Assembly (NCBI GenBank): GCA_017502425.1
Contig: JAFVVB010000064.1
Coordinates: 1 to 6,863, forward strand
Source of the DNA: Ruminococcus sp.
GTDB taxonomy: Bacteria > Bacillota > Clostridia > Oscillospirales > Acutalibacteraceae
Length of the DNA stretch: 6,863 bases
Reading direction: 5' to 3'
Shown: positions 5,628-6,863 of the stretch, piece after piece
Position numbering within the stretch: position 1 is the first letter of the stretch
Layout of the letters: each line of letters begins with the position of its first letter
Program-made: the position numbers and the translations under genes
Notes under the pieces: model-generated
Database searches by the model: none
Seen by the model: only the letters and a program-made list of their open reading frames with translations
Told to the model about the DNA's origin: nothing

Positions 5628-6635
5628 ATGGCTAAGAATCCGAAGCAGAAGCAAAAGCTTCTTTATGTGTATAAATTTCTAAGTGAAAAGACCGATGAAT
5701 CCAACGGAGCTACCGTATCCCAGATTATAGAATATCTTGATGGGTTTGATATAAAAGCCGAGAGAAAGAGTATTTACGATGATTTGAGAACACTTCAGGA
5801 TTTCGGAGTGGATATATGTAGCACTAAAAGTAAAACTGTTAAGTACTATATCGCAAGCCGTGATTTCGAGCTTTCTGAGCTGAAACTTTTAGTGGATGCT
5901 GTCCAAAGTTCGAAATTCATCACTCATAAAAAGTCCAACACCCTCATAAAAAAGCTTGAGAATCTACTCAGCGAACACGATGCTAAAAAGCTCCAGCGTC
6001 AGGTAGTGGTATCTAACCGAGTCAAAACCATGAACGAAAAGATATATTACAATATCGACGGCATTCATAACGCTATAAATAGCTCGTGTAAAATAAGTTT
6101 TTACTACTATCAGTGGGTTACTACTAAAGAGGGTACCCAGAAAATCACGAAAAAACGCAGAAATAATGGTGAGAAATACGTCGTTTCTCCGTGGGCACTG
6201 ACGTGGGATGACGAAAATTACTATCTGATAGCATATGATGATAAAGCCGATAGAATAAAGCACTACCGAGTTGATAAAATGGAGTCAGTAGAAGTGCTTG
6301 AAAGTAAGAAGCGTGACGGTAAGGAGTTATTTAAGAAATTTGATATGGCGGTTTATTCAAAGCAGATTTTCGGAATGTTCGGCGGAGAGCTCACCGATAT
6401 AAAAATCCGTTTTGATAATTCGCTTATCGGTGTAGTAGTCGATAGATTTTCTAAGAACGTCTTCATTTCACTAAATTCAGACTCTACATTTGATATGAGC
6501 ACTAAGGTGATGCTGTCACCGACTTTTTACGGCTGGTTATTCGGTCTTAAAGATAAAGCGAAGATACTATCACCTCAAAAAGCAAAAGAAGAGTTTTTAC
6601 ACTATATAGACGATATTCAGAATATGTATAAATAA
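5628..6635 (+). CDS. WYL-domain transcriptional regulator
   Basis: The product is 335 residues. Residues 8-62 form a winged helix-turn-helix of the HTH_11/DeoR-like type (the KSIYDDLRTLQDFG stretch is the recognition region). Residues 140-225 are the WYL domain: SFYYYQ strand (157-162), VSPWALTWDDENYYLIAYD (186-204), where the name-giving Trp of W-Y-L is Tyr, and KHYRVDKM (211-218). Residues 256-335 are the WCX extension, with LSPTFYGWLFGL (296-307) and ILSPQKAKEEF (313-323). WYL domains bind ligands, often nucleic acid or nucleotides. The start ATG 5628 has AGGGTG at 5616-5621, a modest site six bases away; an in-frame TTG at 5592 overlaps the permease and has no site. The 16 nt gap after the AEC gene suggests an operon and local control, but WYL proteins also regulate distant genes. 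No clear terminator follows. Confidence 0.92.
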   Translation: MAKNPKQKQKLLYVYKFLSEKTDESNGATVSQIIEYLDGFDIKAERKSIYDDLRTLQDFGVDICSTKSKTVKYYIASRDFELSELKLLVDAVQSSKFITHKKSNTLIKKLENLLSEHDAKKLQRQVVVSNRVKTMNEKIYYNIDGIHNAINSSCKISFYYYQWVTTKEGTQKITKKRRNNGEKYVVSPWALTWDDENYYLIAYDDKADRIKHYRVDKMESVEVLESKKRDGKELFKKFDMAVYSKQIFGMFGGELTDIKIRFDNSLIGVVVDRFSKNVFISLNSDSTFDMSTKVMLSPTFYGWLFGLKDKAKILSPQKAKEEFLHYIDDIQNMYK

Positions 6636-6669
6636 CCGTATTTTACATAATCAAAGTACAATTTAACGG

Positions 6670-6733
6670 ACACATCCTCGTATATAATCGACATGTAAAC
6701 CAAAATTATCGGGAAAATTATAAAAGGATGTGT
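6670..6733 (+). repeat. 9 bp inverted repeat flanking the small-protein leader
   Basis: ACACATCCT (6670-6678) and AGGATGTGT (6725-6733) are perfect reverse complements 46 bp apart; two G-T wobbles can extend the pairing to 11. The right arm contains the ribosome binding site of the small gene. The left arm lies between the predicted -35 and -10, so it is present only in RNA entering from upstream. Confidence 0.55.
6683..6688 (+). promoter_or_regulatory. -10 box of a probable small-gene promoter
   Basis: A perfect TATAAT stands 55 bp before the ATG at 6738. No good -35 is spaced at 16-18 bp; TTTAAC at 6662-6667 gives only a 15 bp spacer. Transcription would begin near 6695. Confidence 0.5.
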
Positions 6734-6737
6734 TTAT

Positions 6738-6842
6738 ATGTTGAATTTTTGTATTTTTGTCTTTGTTTTTTACGGGCTTTGTGCTATAATCGGAATGATG
6801 CTCAAACCGACGCAGTTCTTCACGGTGTTTAAACGCAAGTAG
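6738..6842 (+). CDS. 34-residue single-helix membrane small protein
   Basis: The frame runs from ATG 6738 to TAG 6840-6842. The peptide starts MLNFCIFVFVFYGLCAII, a single hydrophobic helix of about 21 residues (2-22), followed by a basic tail (LKPTQFFTVFKRK). It is a plausible small membrane protein with its N-terminus outside. Supporting evidence is AAAAGGA at 6722-6728, nine bases upstream, and a TATAAT at 6683. There are no homologs I recognise. TTTTTGAAAGGAA follows 8 nt after the stop (6851-6863), so a downstream gene may begin just past the window and this one may lead an operon. Confidence 0.6.
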   Translation: MLNFCIFVFVFYGLCAIIGMMLKPTQFFTVFKRK

Positions 6843-6855
6843 GTAGTCGGTTTTT

Positions 6856-6863
6856 GAAAGGAA
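6856..6863 (+). promoter_or_regulatory. Possible ribosome binding site for a gene beyond the window
   Basis: GAAAGGAA ends the window 21 bases after the small-protein stop codon. It looks like a Shine-Dalgarno sequence, but its start codon would lie outside. Confidence 0.35.

Noticed and set aside
5964..6263. Minus-strand 99-codon open frame inside the WYL gene
   Set aside because: It is antisense to a well-supported regulator and has no promoter or ribosome site.
6804..6855. Terminator from AAACCGAC and GTCGGTTT followed by T residues
   Set aside because: The 8 bp arms are real, but the loop of 34 bases is long, the left arm lies within the coding frame, and the T run is interrupted, so it is a weak terminator at best.

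Overview
The window looks like a chromosomal segment from an anaerobic, low-G+C Gram-positive bacterium, most likely a gut clostridium of the Oscillospiraceae/Ruminococcaceae or Lachnospiraceae type. The evidence is AT-rich DNA, strong AGGAGG-type ribosome binding sites, TTGAxx-17-TATAAT promoters, two lipobox lipoproteins, a CBS-domain MgtE transporter, a short Lys/Thr-tailed protein of the DUF6465 type, and an AEC transporter next to a WYL regulator. The family assignments come from recognised sequence motifs, not from a search. I see no mobile element, CRISPR array, tRNA or rRNA.

Layout: (1) 1-745, minus: the N-terminal 248 residues of a secreted class 3 lipase-like lipoprotein, cut by the window edge. 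(2) 862-1491, plus: a small lipoprotein built almost entirely of a 26-residue tandem repeat, divergent from the lipase. (3) Two back-to-back terminators at 1504-1580. (4) 1584-2963, minus: magnesium transporter MgtE, preceded by a strong promoter and a structured leader of about 195 nt. (5) 3287-3895, plus: a four-helix membrane protein with a charged cytoplasmic-type tail, from its own promoter. (6) A shared bidirectional terminator at 3920-3950. (7) 3966-4247, minus: the DUF6465-like protein. (8) 4248-4684: a divergent promoter region with spaced T-tracts. (9) 4685-6635, plus: an AEC-family permease and a WYL-domain regulator, 16 nt apart and probably one operon. (10) 6738-6842, plus: a 34-residue hydrophobic small protein, followed by a possible ribosome binding site for a gene beyond the window.

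The most interesting element is the mgtE leader. Its Shine-Dalgarno sequence lies inside a hairpin, and the 5' arm of that hairpin can instead pair with a 7-8 nt stretch about 100 nt upstream, inside a compact fold. That is the design of a translational riboswitch. I could not find the hallmark strings of the M-box Mg2+ riboswitch that usually precedes mgtE in Firmicutes. The same leader also holds a short proline-containing open frame, so leader-peptide control is an alternative. The genes do not form one pathway: the window is a set of independent housekeeping and envelope transcription units, and only the AEC/WYL pair is clearly linked.
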